DNA from: Odiellus spinosus
Lineage: Eukaryota; Arthropoda; Arachnida; Opiliones; Phalangiidae
NCBI GenBank assembly: GCA_963920705.1
Contig: OY987236.1
Span: 6,434,190 to 6,498,189, forward strand
Reading direction: 5' to 3'
DNA: 64,000 nucleotides
Part shown: piece after piece, positions 12,441 through 25,800 of the stretch
How positions within the stretch are numbered: position 1 is the first letter of the stretch
Layout: each line of letters starts with the position of its first letter
Translations under genes and position numbers: made by a program
Notes under the pieces: generated by a model
Databases searched by the model: none
What the model saw: only the letters and a program-made list of their open reading frames with translations
What the model was told of the DNA's origin: nothing

Positions 12441-13509
12441 GGAAGAGAAAAAAATTAGTTACAAAAGAACCGCTACATTTACGTTTTTAAAATTGATCGA
12501 ATGAACGTTAGGCCTTGGCGTTAAAACAATTTTATATGTAAAGAAGGTTACCTTCAAAGATTGTTTTGAACTAAGGATGACCAATCAAACAATTTTAATT
12601 CGATTACTAAACCAATAACTATCATTAAAGCTGTAAATACAACGCAAAATTTTTTAATCTAAGTATCTTTGTTTGAAATATTTTAGAAATTAAAAAGATT
12701 GATTTCTTAGATCTTGTCTGAATTGCCAATAAGTCGTAACTTAAGCCTAATTGGACACTTACGAAAATAACGTAAGGTTTCAATTTTCAAAACTGATATT
12801 ATTCCTATCTCTTTGAAGGTCGCTCAAACAAAAAGTCGAGCTTCAACTCAAACAAATTCGAAATTGTAACTATAGGATAAACAAGGACAATTAATCCTTG
12901 AATTCATTCCTATCTTTCTCTCATTTCAAAAACGCTAAGGTCTAATTAAAAGTTATTATAAATGGAATACATATTTACCTTTGAACTATAGATTAAATAT
13001 CCATTCTCCAAGCATAGACGTTTAGTTTCAAAAACCATGGAAAATGTTATTTTTTTTTTTGTTGACGTAAACAACTTAGCACGAACGCGAATCTTGAATT
13101 TCTTGACAACTTTTTACAAAAAAAGATTAAATTCCGGATAATGTAGCTATTAATCCAGTCGTTTAATATAATTGCAAATATATCTTTTTAAGTATTTGTT
13201 GATTAACTTATTAGAGGCAGGATGAAATGTTAAATCCATATAACTTCAGATCACGATGTATTTTAAACGTTCAATATTTAATCAAAAATAATTTCAACTC
13301 AACATAATTGACTTCATAGTTAATTGTTTATTGAAGTATCATCAGAAATGAACTTTGCAATCTTTTTTTGTAATGTATAAACTTTGTTGCGCGTAAATAT
13401 TTAAGGAAGACATATTGACCTCGTTCTTTAACTTTGAACTTATATATCCTTCATAGAAGTTGTAAAACTTTGGACACGTTGGCGCGAAGAGATAGGTATT
13501 TTTGGCATT
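12441..13509. other. Non-coding sequence downstream of the PPP1R3 gene
   Basis: No coding signal. It may include distal 3' UTR of the minus-strand PPP1R3 gene if polyadenylation occurs beyond the first signal. Confidence 0.4.
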
Positions 13510-13515
13510 TTTATT
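13510..13515 (-). promoter_or_regulatory. Poly(A) signal AATAAA for PPP1R3-type gene
   Basis: AATAAA on the minus strand, about 45 bases after the stop codon of the phosphatase-targeting gene. Confidence 0.5.
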
Positions 13516-13560
13516 ATCGTTCAGTAATTGGCGAAAATGTGTCGTCGTATTCGAGTCACT

Positions 13561-14631
13561 TCACCAATAAGGAGAATCATTGATCAAATGATTCCAACTT
13601 GCAAATTCGGTCCACCTGTCAAAGTCGGCCGTGACTGGATCGGAGAATTTTGGGACATCGGTGTACCTGGCCATTACAGGGTCCATAGCCGGTTTTTCGG
13701 GTTCCGGAACTGGCTTTTCGACCAAGCGTAACCGGTAATTGATACCACCATTGCTGTCCCAGAATTCGTTCCCGTCGCTGCTAAATTTGACGCAGAATTC
13801 GACCGTTTCGTACTTGTCCGCCGTCTGAGGAATAGGTTCGCTGAAGCTGAAGGTGTCGTACTGACAGGCGACATTGGCGTCTAGTCCATTGGGGACGAAA
13901 GTACAGACCGAATCTTTATGGCTTAACCATCGGTCGAAGGAAAATCTGACGATGACTTCTTTATTGAATGATATGTTTTTGACCTTTACGGTACCCGTGA
14001 CTAGGGGCGCGTTCTCGCCCTCTTCTTTGACTATAACATTCTCCAATGAGACATTTTCGCCTTCCAATTTGTGTCTGAACGCGACGTAATCGGACGCTGG
14101 TTGCGGGAAAGAAGGTTCCCAATGGGACTCTTTAATTTGACCTCCTCCTCCTATTTTGAAAGACCTTCTACTTTTGACTCCACCGCACGCGAATCCGTGA
14201 CTCAAGACGTTCTTTCCCGTGACGTGTTCCAAGAAGGTGTCCGTCCATCTAGGCGGGCAGTCGGAAGGTTCCGTCATGACGCGTACGTGCGTTAACGCTA
14301 AACCTTTGTCGTCGGCGAACCAGACTCGTTTCTTGTCGCGACCGGACGGACTGGTCGGCGACTCGACTTCCGGAACGACGACTTCGTCATCGACGGGTGA
14401 TTGCACGGCTCGGATCATCAGAATGGGTCGAATGGGTGTCGTGACGACCTTTCCATTGCCATTATTCTCTTGACTTTCGTTCAAGGCGTTAAGGCGCAAC
14501 ATATCCTTCCGATGTCTGTCGCGACCTGTCGGCATGTTCTGGTGATTGTACGCGTAATGAAAGTCCGCCAATGCCGAATGACTGAAGAGCGGCGGACTCG
14601 CTGATAAGATCATATCAAAGTTGCCGGGCAT
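13561..14631 (-). CDS. PPP1R3: Protein phosphatase 1 glycogen-targeting regulatory subunit (PPP1R3B/C type)
   Basis: This 356-residue protein should tether protein phosphatase 1 to glycogen and glycogen synthase, favouring glycogen build-up. An N-terminal block SASPPLFSHSALADF (about 10-24) aligns with the conserved start of vertebrate PPP1R3B/C. The PP1-docking RVxF motif is RVWF at 102-105 within KKRVWFADDKGLALT. A CBM21 carbohydrate-binding domain covers roughly 190-310, with GTVKVKNISFNKEV and RFSFDRW, and the synthase-binding signature FWDSNGGINYRL. The tail after about 320 is lineage-specific. All of it is on one exon. The frame stays open upstream to a good splice acceptor near 14731, so a 5' exon may exist, but the ATG at 14631 is where family similarity starts. 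Assignment to B, C or another paralogue is not possible by eye. Confidence 0.92.
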   Translation of the reverse strand: MPGNFDMILSASPPLFSHSALADFHYAYNHQNMPTGRDRHRKDMLRLNALNESQENNGNGKVVTTPIRPILMIRAVQSPVDDEVVVPEVESPTSPSGRDKKRVWFADDKGLALTHVRVMTEPSDCPPRWTDTFLEHVTGKNVLSHGFACGGVKSRRSFKIGGGGQIKESHWEPSFPQPASDYVAFRHKLEGENVSLENVIVKEEGENAPLVTGTVKVKNISFNKEVIVRFSFDRWLSHKDSVCTFVPNGLDANVACQYDTFSFSEPIPQTADKYETVEFCVKFSSDGNEFWDSNGGINYRLRLVEKPVPEPEKPAMDPVMARYTDVPKFSDPVTADFDRWTEFASWNHLINDSPYW

Positions 14632-14731
14632 CTGTGACGCCGTTTTTACGTTGTTCCGGCTCGTCCACGTGCCGCTTTTACCACGAAAATGGCGAAAGAC
14701 GAAGCGATCTTGTCGCCAAAGATAAATATCT

Positions 14732-16045
14732 AAATATTAAAAAAAAACTGAATATTTAAACGAATTAGGAAGCCTAAATGGATCAAAATATAGGTGACTA
14801 AGGGTGAGGTGGCTTTAATTGCATATAGATTTTAAAATATAACTTTGTAATAAACCACGCCCTTTCAAACATAGCCTGAACGAACCTTAAATTAAAAAAA
14901 TGATAAAACACCCTTATGATTAAAAAAAAAAAGGGTGAAATTTAAATATTATGAAGTTAACTAACCATTTAAAAGAGAAAGTAGGTACACCGAGTTAACA
15001 TTTATCAACATAAGAGTAACATTATCATCCGCCCTCATTTCTCGAAATAGTGCAACCTGCTTTTAGTCATTGGAAGATTTTCATTTTAATTCATTTAAAG
15101 AATTAATATGTTTGGAATAATCGCAGTTTTCCTAACTGTCCTATTTCATCTTAAACTTTGACTTTTCAAGACACGCGTCACGAAGAAAAAAAAAGGTCAA
15201 TTATTTAAAATTACGTTCACAATTTCAACGTATGTCATTAATGGATATTAACTATAGTTTTATCTAAGCCCAACTCCTTCATGAGATTAATATTCATGTC
15301 TCACTACAAGATCTACTACCCCGACAACTTAATACTATAGCCCTCCCCCCATTTAACGAACGACCTTGCGCGTGGGCGACAGTTCTATGGATTCCCGTTA
15401 CTCAGATCTCAATCGTGGGACTTCCCCGCAATGCACGTAATGATCCCCCAGACTAAGAAAGGGTTGAAACAACTTCAGCACAGCCGGCGCCGGGATACTA
15501 AAAGTGAAAACCCGTCCCGACATTCACCCACATTTCCATATCATTATAATTAAAGCGTTCTGTAAAAATTTGTCCTAGACCTAATTCGTGTTAATTTCTC
15601 TAAGCCTTTTTCGGAGAAAAAAAAAGATTTTTTCGCGACGACCTGTTGACACGCGTTAATTTTAAACGTTAAATTTAATTAACTTCCTTGTTTCTAACAG
15701 GAAATACTTTCAAACAATTAAAACGAAACTAGGCCTAACTTCAAATCTAAGACGCATTGTAACATGAACTCACCATTTAATTCCAGGATCGATATTTCTT
15801 GCAATCCCACAGCAGAAATGTCATTCCAATAGAAACAACACTTAAATAGTTAAGTGTTTTTTACTAGTTAACGCTGTATCGCACGTTAATTTTAATTCAA
15901 TTTATATTACATTAAAAATTTGTTTTCTCCCTAAGGCGATTCCCCGGTATTATCCCGTCACGAAAAACGCGAGCGATTGAAATTGGCTTCTTTCCGCCTA
16001 GAGTTTTGAGTGTAATATGAAAGTGCCTTGTGCCGGCTCTCTCCA
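14732..16045. other. Non-coding region with CpG-rich patch
   Basis: No recognised gene. Bases 15340-15540 are clearly richer in G, C and CpG than the surroundings and could be a 5' exon or promoter of the PPP1R3 gene, or the 3' UTR of the candidate gene at 16046. A 41-codon minus-strand frame beginning MSGRVFTFSIPAPAV lies there, too short to call. Confidence 0.35.
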
Positions 16046-19000
16046 CTATGTAGATGCCCTAGAGGGGGATAACAGCGTATTTCCTTCATACCGGAAAAAC
16101 ATCCACGGTTCACGTGCGTAGTAAGAGTCGTCCAATGAAATAGCGTTTGATAAGGATGTTGCGTCTTTCTCTAGAGGAAACGGACCAATAATCGGTACCG
16201 TTTCATCGGCGCCTAGTTCAGTGTTTCGCGTGCTAGACGAGATTTTGGTCCTTCTAGTTGTAGTCAAAGCTCACTCCAAGGGAGACAGGGTGAGCACACG
16301 CGAAAATTTGTTGGCAACTTTGCCAAAAACTTATTTTTTTTTCAGACTTTGGACATAAGAGCTAAAAATATTCTTTAAATTTTTTTATAGATTTTAATAT
16401 TGGGGATTTAAGGGGGTGGAACCGCCACGAGACGCGAATATGTTTGGATATTATCGCTCTTGTTTGGGTTATAAAGTCGCCGGGTATACTACGCTCCCTA
16501 TTGAGACAATACCCTCTTGACACAGTCAAGGTTTCTCAATAACAATATTATAATAATTTATACGTCACGTTAAGCCTAATTTCAAACAGAACATTGAACC
16601 TTAATTCTTTGGCTTGGATTTATGGTGTTATTGTAGCAGACAAGATAATTCTTACCCGGTTAATTTACCAAGACAGGTTAGACATATTTTCTCTAAGCCT
16701 AACTTCGGGAGAATTGTGAAATATACTTATATGTTATTTTAAAATACAATTAGTTCAATTGTATTTATTTTGTCCTTACCAAATTAAGTTTAAATAAGTC
16801 TAAATTAAAAAAAATTAAACCTTAATTATTTTGGTTTAGATTAATGTTGTTACTATTAAAGAAAAAGTAAAGATAATTCACATCGCTTCCTACAAGTATA
16901 GATTAGACATTGTTTTCTGTAAGACTAAATCACAATTAGATGTAATTAATTATTTTGTGTTAATTAAGCTGAGATTTAAATGAGTAGAAGATAAGCCTAA
17001 ATTCTAAGATAGTCATTAACATTCATTTATTTTCACCATATTATAAATTTGATTCAAGGATTCTTCAAACGAGCCTGAGGTTACTCTTCTACTATCAAAT
17101 ATACGCCGAGGACATTAGATTACCTTAAACACTTTAATTCGGAGTATTATAGTCGACCTACATAATTATCCCCTTTTGTAATCAGTTAAAAAATAAACAT
17201 CCTTAATTTGAAAGAAGAGTAACCGAGCGAAAGTTGAGATTATAAATAGATCGTATTAAAACTTAAAAGGGGAGAATCGAGTTACATATTACAAGGATAA
17301 AGCCAAAAATAAGCATTTTAATACAGTAGTTAAATTAATGTCGAGGGGCTAATTGGCGTTATCTCTTAAAAACGTCTTGATCAATTCTCGAAGCTTTGCT
17401 TCTTAAGAAATGGGAGGAAAAAATTCAAGTTGCGTCATGAGATATCTGGCGCCAGAGAGATGTGTCAAAAGCGGGGCTCGTGCACACGCCGGAAGACACG
17501 ACGCATACACGTGGAAATTGAAATTCAACTCACACTCTCTTTCGCGTAATCCCCAAATATTTGGTTCTAATACAATAAAGACAATGAACTAATAGATACA
17601 CAACCGATAGAAATAATAGAACGACTAGGTGCCTGATATAATGAACAGACAGTCTTTAATTTTTCACGGGAGATTTTGCTTAGCAACTATAACTTGCAAA
17701 ATAATTTATTTCTAGCGCATACAAATTGGATCAATCAGTATTTTACCGTAGCTTATTAAGTTTTACGTTTAATATTTTTATCTAGTCAAGAGGAGAGTGA
17801 GTAATAGTGTAATAGAGGCGGCCTAAGAAGGAAATTTTTAATAAACAAGCTGCGTCTTTGTATCTACTATTATTGTAGATCTGGAGTTTAGAATCTCACA
17901 ACTAGGGAAAACTCACTTTGACATTAAATATTCTTCATATTAAGTACTCTACTCTCTCGGCAACTCATTTTCTCGTCGGTATTCTAGCAAAGATTGGAAA
18001 TCAGGCCGGATACGATATAATGCGCGCAAAATTGCGCAGCTGCTTTAAATTGGCCGCGAAGGCGCGATCCACGCATGAATTCTATAGTGCCATAAAACAA
18101 GTTTTGCGGAACTAAAAACTAACCAGTGCTAAAGTTCACAGAGATGAAATAGGGGGGGGGGGTGGAAAATATTTGAAACTTACGGGATCATTCCTAAAAT
18201 TATGGGGATCTTCAGTTAATGTAGAGGTACCATTCCCTTTAATGTCTGCGCGTCTGTCTCCAAATTAAAATCTCAACATAGCACAAGTGTAACCTACTCT
18301 TTAAGCCTATATCATTCGTGGTGTATTTATTGTCTGAAGAAGATAATTCATTGGAGAAAACAAGATCAGACCATTTTTTCGAACTTGTATTATCGATTAT
18401 ATAAAAAAAATAAAGTTTGTTTTTAAGAAAACAAAGCTGATAACTGTTTTTCTGTTATCTCTTTTAGGGGCGCCATTTGGCCCCTAGAATTTTAAGTATA
18501 AGGTGTTTATAATCTCGTTAACTTCTAGTTAAGAGGAGTTCACGAAACGGGAAAGGCTGATTAACTATGTTAAATATCAAAGAGAAAGAAGTACTCGATG
18601 CTAATTCCTCTTCAACAAGAGTTGGCAAACATTCTCTTTTGGTATTAAATTGTTAAAAATAGGCTTAGCAACTACATGACTAAGAGAGTTTCTTTATATT
18701 TACATTACCAATTTAACACCAACGCTTTTGCCAATGTTATCGTAGGTACAGGATATCATAAACAATAAGTGTGGTAAAGTTTCAAGTTGACCCCAAAGAA
18801 AAAGGAAAGTTTCTTTCGGAGACGGCTGTACTATTAAAAGTACTTGAACATTATCGCGAGTAATTCCATGGACTTCCAATTGTGCAAGTAATTTGTGGAA
18901 AAAGATTATGGAAATTTTTGGGTGTGATTAAAACGACTAGGAAGTTTCGCGGGAATTTCACACTCATTTTTGTACACATTTCCAATTATTTATGAAAAAT

Positions 19001-21628
19001 AAATAGTTGCCTGATTTATTTACGAACGTTTAATATACGGAAGAATGTGGATTGTACACTTGGAAATATTTTGCTGACTTTTAATTATATCTAATTCGGC
19101 AAAATCAACTTTGCATATAAATTTTTGTATGTCACACGTGAGATAAGAAAAAGCGCCCATTATCGGGCATGGGACATTTAGAGGAAGTAGAAAATATACC
19201 CCTATTCTTAATCATTCGCAACTGTCGCTCTAAATCAACAGAAAATGTTCTGAAATATAAGTATGACATCACAAACTTGTCAGTCTACACTGAACGGTGC
19301 TTGCAACTAATTTGAAATTTAATATTTAAGCTAAAGATTATTTACGGGATAATCACTCCACGTAATCTGCGTACAAGCCTGTAGCTTTGATTGTACTAAA
19401 GCGATTAAGAAACCTATTTAGCATTACCAAAGGCTATATAATAACTTAAGAAGTGTGTGTATAGATTTTACGAAGTGATTCACTTCTAGATTATTTGCAA
19501 GTCTGTTATCGCTGTCTTTAACTCTTAATGACAATATTATCAGACAATAGTTCATTAACTCTGCTGTTACCTGCTATTTCATACGTAATAGGAAACTAAT
19601 TTTTTACTATTTACGATCATAGGTGGAACGCTGACATTTCCTAAACTATTAAACTATTTTAACGAGTTTAAAAGGTTTCTTTTTAAATAAAAGTCAATTC
19701 TTGTGCACATCATTTTACGGGTAAAAAAATATTGGGAAGTTGTAAAACAGGATGCGATGTAAAATATTTCAATATTCTGAAAACACTAGTGTTACGACAC
19801 ACGTACTACATTAGAACCATTCTCCGAAGAGTCAATCTGAACTACCCTACCCAACTTTCATCAAAATTGTTGATTATGCTGCCGTGCTTGAAATTAATAT
19901 AGTGAAATCACTGCAGCACCAGACAGATAAGGGATTTGAAAATATGTTTTTCTCAGTGGCTTTGGTCTGGTCAGACTTTCTGATTCGAATACTGTCGGGA
20001 ATCGAGACAATTTCAGACATTCCTAAATATAGAAAACTGATTTTCTTAATATCTCCCTACATTTACTGCCGCAAACGAACGAATCCCATTACAGCAATAA
20101 ACTATATTACAATTTTATGCATTCAAATATCAGATTACGAATTTATTTCCCTAGAATTTGATAAAGAGTAGAGAGAAACAAGAAGGTTAAGTCGTTAGGT
20201 TAGATATGAAGTTAAACAACATTTTTTTTTTCAAAGTGCGGAACGCAATCAAACGCAATTTCCTCCGATAAGATTTTTTATGAGAATTCGAATTCTGTGA
20301 TATACACCTTTTTCTATTCCACCATTTTTCTCCGTTTCTGAAGGATGCCATTGATCTCGGACTTAATACAGATAAGACTATCTAGCCAAAATCCACTCTT
20401 CACCCCTCCCACGTTACCTGCTCCCTACTAACAATTTCCTAGTTGCTTCAAAATATTAATACTTCAATGCATGTTCTTCATAATTGTTGATTTCCTTCAA
20501 ATAAAGAATATCTTGAAGTAACAAGTATACATAAGGGCTTGGTTATGCAATTTCTGCATTTATAAAATTATCAAACAAATAACATGAAAAAAATGATAGA
20601 AGTAATACTGAGATTTCTAAAGCGGCCAGATTTGACAACGTTCAGCTTTCAAACGTTTTGAAAAGTCATCGAGGCCGATCCAGCAATGACGTCATAACGT
20701 GTTTCTTTCCCAGAGTCCCGCCCCAGTTATTTCAAATTAATGGGCTCTTAGTGGCCAAGGCTTAAGGAAAAAATAACTAGATTGAGACAAATAATGGCTA
20801 TATTTTTTTCACTATTTCAGACATTTCATTCTTTAGTCTACGTGTATTTATAATATATCAGTGAAAACGTAGCTTGGTCTAAAAATTCGTGAATCCCACT
20901 AGCATGGTCCCTATTCATTTCACAATGACATTCCTTTTTTTGTTGTAAAACTGTCTAAAATTTATCCTATATTGATCGAGGCACGCGAGGTCAAGGCCCT
21001 GAAATAGGGGGATGGATAAGACTCCCAATTGTAACATAATATACATATGTTTACAGACAAACGATATTGACTGCTTAATTTAACTAGACATCATTTTACA
21101 CAATCGGACACAATTTAAAACCTTGATAAATTAATTTTCACCTGTAGTTTATAATGTGTAAATAGTATTTAAGATCCAAGATTCAGTGAGGTTTCATTTC
21201 AAACCTACTTCCACGCTCTAATTATGATGACCTTATCTATAGTCCTATAAAAATTTAGATCTTACCCACAATAAATTTAAATATTCAACTCGATAAAGAG
21301 TTAAAAGTAACAACACTTCCCCAAACTCTCAGGATGCAACCAAAAATAAATTTGGCAACCACTTGTAAAACAGCGACTTGAAATTATCGGGGGAGTTTAA
21401 ACAAAAAAAAAAAAAAAGTATTTAAAATTGGGGTCAAATTTAGGTCAACTTAATCACCAAGCAAGGTTCTTACGTTCACCCCTACCATAATACGGTAGCA
21501 ATAGCTCAGAAACCCCATTTTTAAAATAAACAATCATCCAAAATAGACTTACTCGTTTTGTCTCTCATAGACGGCGGATACCCTCTAAGCTCTTCAGACA
21601 AGATATGGTGTGCTGTTTTCGTAGACAT
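16046..21628 (-). CDS. Candidate two-exon gene, function unknown
   Basis: I do not recognise this protein. Exon 1 (21553-21628) starts with ATG, encodes MSTKTAHHILSEELRGYPPS and five more residues, and ends at a consensus GTAAGT donor in phase 1. A second coding stretch, 16046-16269, is open for 73 codons. It can start after an AG at 16270 in the matching phase, with a C/T-rich tract just before it. It ends REPWMFFRYEGNTLLSPSRAST and stop. The joined product is about 99 residues, Ser/Thr-rich, with no signal peptide or membrane span. The 5.3-kb intron could hide further exons, and the pairing of these two exons is an inference. CpG-rich sequence at 21840-22000 upstream would fit a promoter. 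Confidence 0.3.
16270..21552. other. Non-coding, possibly one long intron
   Basis: No conserved coding sequence. CpG-richer patches occur at 17430-17560, 17990-18080 and 20640-20740, the last with a CRE palindrome ATGACGTCAT at 20686-20695 and CCCGCCCC nearby. A 95-codon frame at 19884-20171 lacks an ATG and any family signature. A MITE lies at 19346-19483. Confidence 0.4.
19346..19483. mobile_element. Short inverted-repeat element (GGGATAATC family), copy 1
   Basis: Begins GGGATAATCACTCCACGTAATC and ends GATTTTACGAAGTGATTCAC, imperfect inverted ends. The same layout, with shared internal TGTACTAAAG(C/T)GATTA and ATTTAGTA/GCATT-like blocks, recurs at 57211-57356. About 140 bp, non-coding. 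Confidence 0.5.
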
Positions 21629-22477
21629 GATGAAAAAAAGTTTTGTTCACTGAGAGTCGCGCACAAATAAAAATCTAAAACGGTTATAAATCTGTATCTA
21701 ATACGAAACTATTAACCGGTAACTCAAAAAAAACTTTCACTAGTCTACCGTCAAAGACCAAAATAAATAATTCTAAAAACCGCCTATCGACTGAAGAAAC
21801 TAAACTTTAAAGTGAAAACATGGTAAATCAAACCGGCAAAGTCCCGAAACTGTTAAAGATTGTATTTGAAACGCCCTCAAGCCGCTCAGGGTTATCTTAA
21901 ACCCCGTATCGCGAGAATAGACCGGTCAGTACGGCCCGAACGCTATCGTAACCAAACTAAGATTAAAATTTCGTCCCCTCCGTTTAGCTTCGACTGCAGA
22001 GATGATTCATCGAGATAAGAGTAGGCCAAAATTTAATGGTTTGAACTTTGCATAATGGTTTTACAAAAAACTGTGAAATATTTCGAGTGACGCCACGTGG
22101 CGTTTCCCTTACCATTTTCTACTTAGATAAGACTTAAACCTTTCAAAGTAGTTCAAAGATAATTTTATTTTTTTTAAATTCGAAATGTTTATAGATCAAA
22201 GAAGCCACTGAGAATAAATGTTAGCCGGGCTGCTAATACCCAAAGACTAGTAAAAAATCCGCTATAGAGGTTAATACCCGCCCCCTATTTCCTAACCCCC
22301 TCTTATTATAGAAAGGGGTATGTGGACTAAAGTCTGTTGATCATTTCGTCTATATTTTCTTACAAATATATTTCCGGGTTAAGTTTTTTAGAGGCATAAC
22401 TATTCTAAGAAAGCAGCGTGTTTTTTAGGTAATAATTTCTACAAATAAACTCATTATGCTATCTTGAAAACATAACT
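21629..22477. other. Intergenic between candidate gene and retrotransposon
   Basis: CpG-enriched at 21840-22000 (possible promoter of the minus-strand candidate gene) and otherwise featureless. Confidence 0.35.
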
Positions 22478-22501
22478 CAGGTTTACAGGTTTACAGGTTT
22501 A
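22478..22501. repeat. 3' tandem octamer tail of the LINE (CAGGTTTA x3)
   Basis: Three exact CAGGTTTA units directly after the 3' UTR of the element. Such short tandem tails are typical of CR1/L2/I-like elements that prime without poly(A). Confidence 0.7.
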
Positions 22502-22846
22502 TTGGTTGCCGTATTAAGTACACCCTTTTTTAACAGGGCGGCTCACCACTATGGGTGGGAGCGCAGCAAAAAAATACAAATAAATAAAAAAAGAAAATAA
22601 AAATAAAGTTTACGGATATACCGAAAGTGATCATATTAATTATTTAACTACACTTAACTATATTGATATTGAACTATATTGATATTGATATCCGCCATTA
22701 ATTAGCCTGTCTCACTGTCTATCAAGTTCTTAACTTTAGGCATACTTATAGTCAATTAATTATAGATGTTAGCCCAACTATTCACAAAATACACAGTACT
22801 CAGTATACCACTCAGGAGGCCTATAGAAAAACACTATATGGTATAA

Positions 22847-25800
22847 TCATGAGCGAAGAGCATTCTTCTTTTTCTTCCAGGTAGACAGCACCCTCTTCAC
22901 TTCATTTGGGCACCAAGGTTGGTCAGTCAGGCCCAGAATTTCCGGGATTGAGAGATGGGCGACACTATTCCTCCACACGATGATAGAAGGCTCTTCCAGC
23001 GACGAACATTCCAGGAGTATATGCGCTATGTTCTCAACCGGTGCACCGCATAAGCGGCATCTAGGATCAATGCCAATGAGTTGTTCCTGGCGCGCGCCGG
23101 TTAGGAGCGAGCCAGATCTAGCTTGAAACAAAAGGCCACTATCCCAAGAGCCATCATAGCAGAGTTCGACTGCCGGGGTCAACTTTGCGCTATAATGACT
23201 AAGGCTGCGCTTTTGTAATACCATGGCATGCCAATTTACTGTCGCTGCCTTATTCACTTCACGTGTGACCTTATTTGCCCAATCCACGTAGGAAGTTGCG
23301 CTACCTCTAGCAGATCCTCGTCCGTACGCTCGATCGAGTTGAGCGACACGCCTAGTCCACTCCGTACTTATTCCACATTCGCGTATATATTGGTAGAGTC
23401 TCCTAGTTAGGTTACGAGGCGGCAGGAACTTCAGCCAACCCAGGTAGCATAATTTGCTTCGAGCCTCTCGAGTTCTTAGAGACGACCAGCCCATTTCTCC
23501 ATCTACTGCTATGTTGGCCGCGAACGGGCCCGCGTTAAGTGCCGTTCTCCCCACTGTCCTCTGACTTCTCTCCAATATATCTATAGTGGGTTGCGAGAAG
23601 GCCAAAACTTCATTTGCGTAGGTAATGACCGGAACCCCAATAGATTTCCATAATGTTCGACCCACCGTGTATTTATTGTAAGAATTTTCCGCCATGTTAC
23701 GCACCGCCCACCGAAGATTCACGCTTTTACGTTTTATGATTTTCTCCATTTCGCTTAGATGATGATCTTTCGACGTGAAAGTTACTCCAAGGTAGCAAAA
23801 CGATTCAGTAGGACTAAGTTTGCCTCCTTGCAAAGTATACACGGAGGAGTGGTAAGGGCTGTGAAACGACATGGAGTGGGATTTTTCCACACTAAAAACC
23901 AGTTTCCTATTGTTACCAAATTCTGAACATATGTCCAGCATCCTTTGGAGGGTTGCCTCATTATTAGCGAATAAAACTATATCATCCGCATAGAGAAGAC
24001 AAGGTATTGTTAGTTTAAACTCGGCGGTAATGGGCCCCCTCAGTTCAGCCCCTACTCCAGCTTGCTCAATCTCCCACGCTAGGTCGTCAATGAACGTTAC
24101 AAAAAGCAACGGCGATAAGGGGCACCCCTGGCGCAGGCCCACATAGCTTTGCACCACCGGGCAAGTGACGTCGTTCAACTGGAATCTGTACTCACAGGTG
24201 GAGTACAATTCCTTAATATCGGCTATCAGACAGAGTGGAATCTCTTTCTGTCTCATGACGTCCCAAAGTAGTCCCCTATCCACACTGTCATAAGCTTTCT
24301 TTATATCCAGAAACGCTACTTCAAGCCGGGTACACTGCTTATTGGCGAGTTCAATTAGGTGACTTATTATAAACAGGTGATCAGCTATTCGTCGGTTTGG
24401 TCGGAACCCTCCCTGCGCCTCGTGTAGAGTAGAGTTCAATTCAAGATGCATCGATAACCTGTTCTTTAAGAGCATAGAGTAGAGTTTGTACATGGTAGAA
24501 GTAACAGCTATAGGGCGGAACGAGTCTAACTCAGACTCGTCCTTACCCTTGCCTTTATAGATCAGGGAGACCCGTGCCATGAGCCAATCGCGTGGGATAT
24601 CATTCCTTTCTTTGATATCATTAAAAATGGCGCAAAGACATTGGCGAGCTTTAGGACCCAGACATTTCAGAGATTCACCAAAAATATCATCTAGGCCGCC
24701 TGCCTTACCTAATTTAAGCTTACTAAGACCCTGTTGTAACTCTTCCACCAGGAAAGGCTCTGACCCATCTGCATCCTCAGGGTGATCTAAACTGGGCTGG
24801 AACGTTTTGGTGGATTTGTCAATTGAACTCGCCGACGCTGGGGGGTTAAGCAGTTCGTATTCCAAGTCTCGTACATACTCAACAATTCTGTCGGCTATGG
24901 CCTGCCGGGTCAAAAGAAGCCGACCATCTCTATCACGGACACCCTTAGGCTGACGAACCAATTGCTGCCCTTTCTTCCGCAGGTGCTTGAGGAATCTCCA
25001 AAACTTTCGGCCTTTATCTTTAGCTGACTTTGTAATGCTGGCCTCAATTTGACGATTGTGTATACGCGTTTTTTTTGAAATAAGTATCTTTACCGCAGTT
25101 TTAGCAGCTAGATAGGCCCGCCACTTCTCTTTAACCTGGTCTGGGCTTTCCCTACGCATTATGGAATGACGATGTTCCTTATTTGCTATTTTCCGTTGCC
25201 GGATGCCTTCCTTAATCTCGTCATCCCACCATGGTTTGGGTTTGAAGCCCCCCCTTATCGGGCCCCCTACGACTTTAGTTTTTACGTTTCGCTTTAGAAT
25301 CTCATACATAGTTGCAACAAAATCAGCGTAAGACTGCACCCCTTCCATACTTTTCTCCATTTCCGCGGAGTACCTCTGCAGAGCTTCGTCATCGTCAAAG
25401 CGCCAACAGACTCTTTTGTTTCTAATCTGAATAGGGTTGGAACTCTGTGGACTCGTTACGGGCGTTTTTATTGCAACAAAAATACTAGCATGGTCACTAG
25501 CCACACTTCGTACTCGATCTTCGTCAATCTGGATATTAATTAGGGAATCCACTAAAGGCTCTGCGAGGAGCACATAATCAATAGCAGATTGCGAAGAAGG
25601 TCCCCTCCATGTATACACACCCTCACACTGCGGGAGCAGGTTACCAATAGCCAGATTATGTGTATCGGAAAATTCCTTAAAACGCCTGCCACTGTAGTCC
25701 TCAGTGCCAGTCTCGGCAATATGAGCATTGAAATCTCCCATGATACATACATTTGCGCCCTTCTCGCAGAGGGTCACCATATCCTTTGCCATACATTTGT

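Noticed and set aside
13528..14604. Several plus-strand and alternative-frame ORFs over the PPP1R3 gene
   Set aside because: They are shadows of the minus-strand gene, whose sequence matches the family across its length.
19884..20171. 95-codon plus-strand frame
   Set aside because: Non-ATG start, hydrophobic AT-driven composition, no splice sites or family resemblance.
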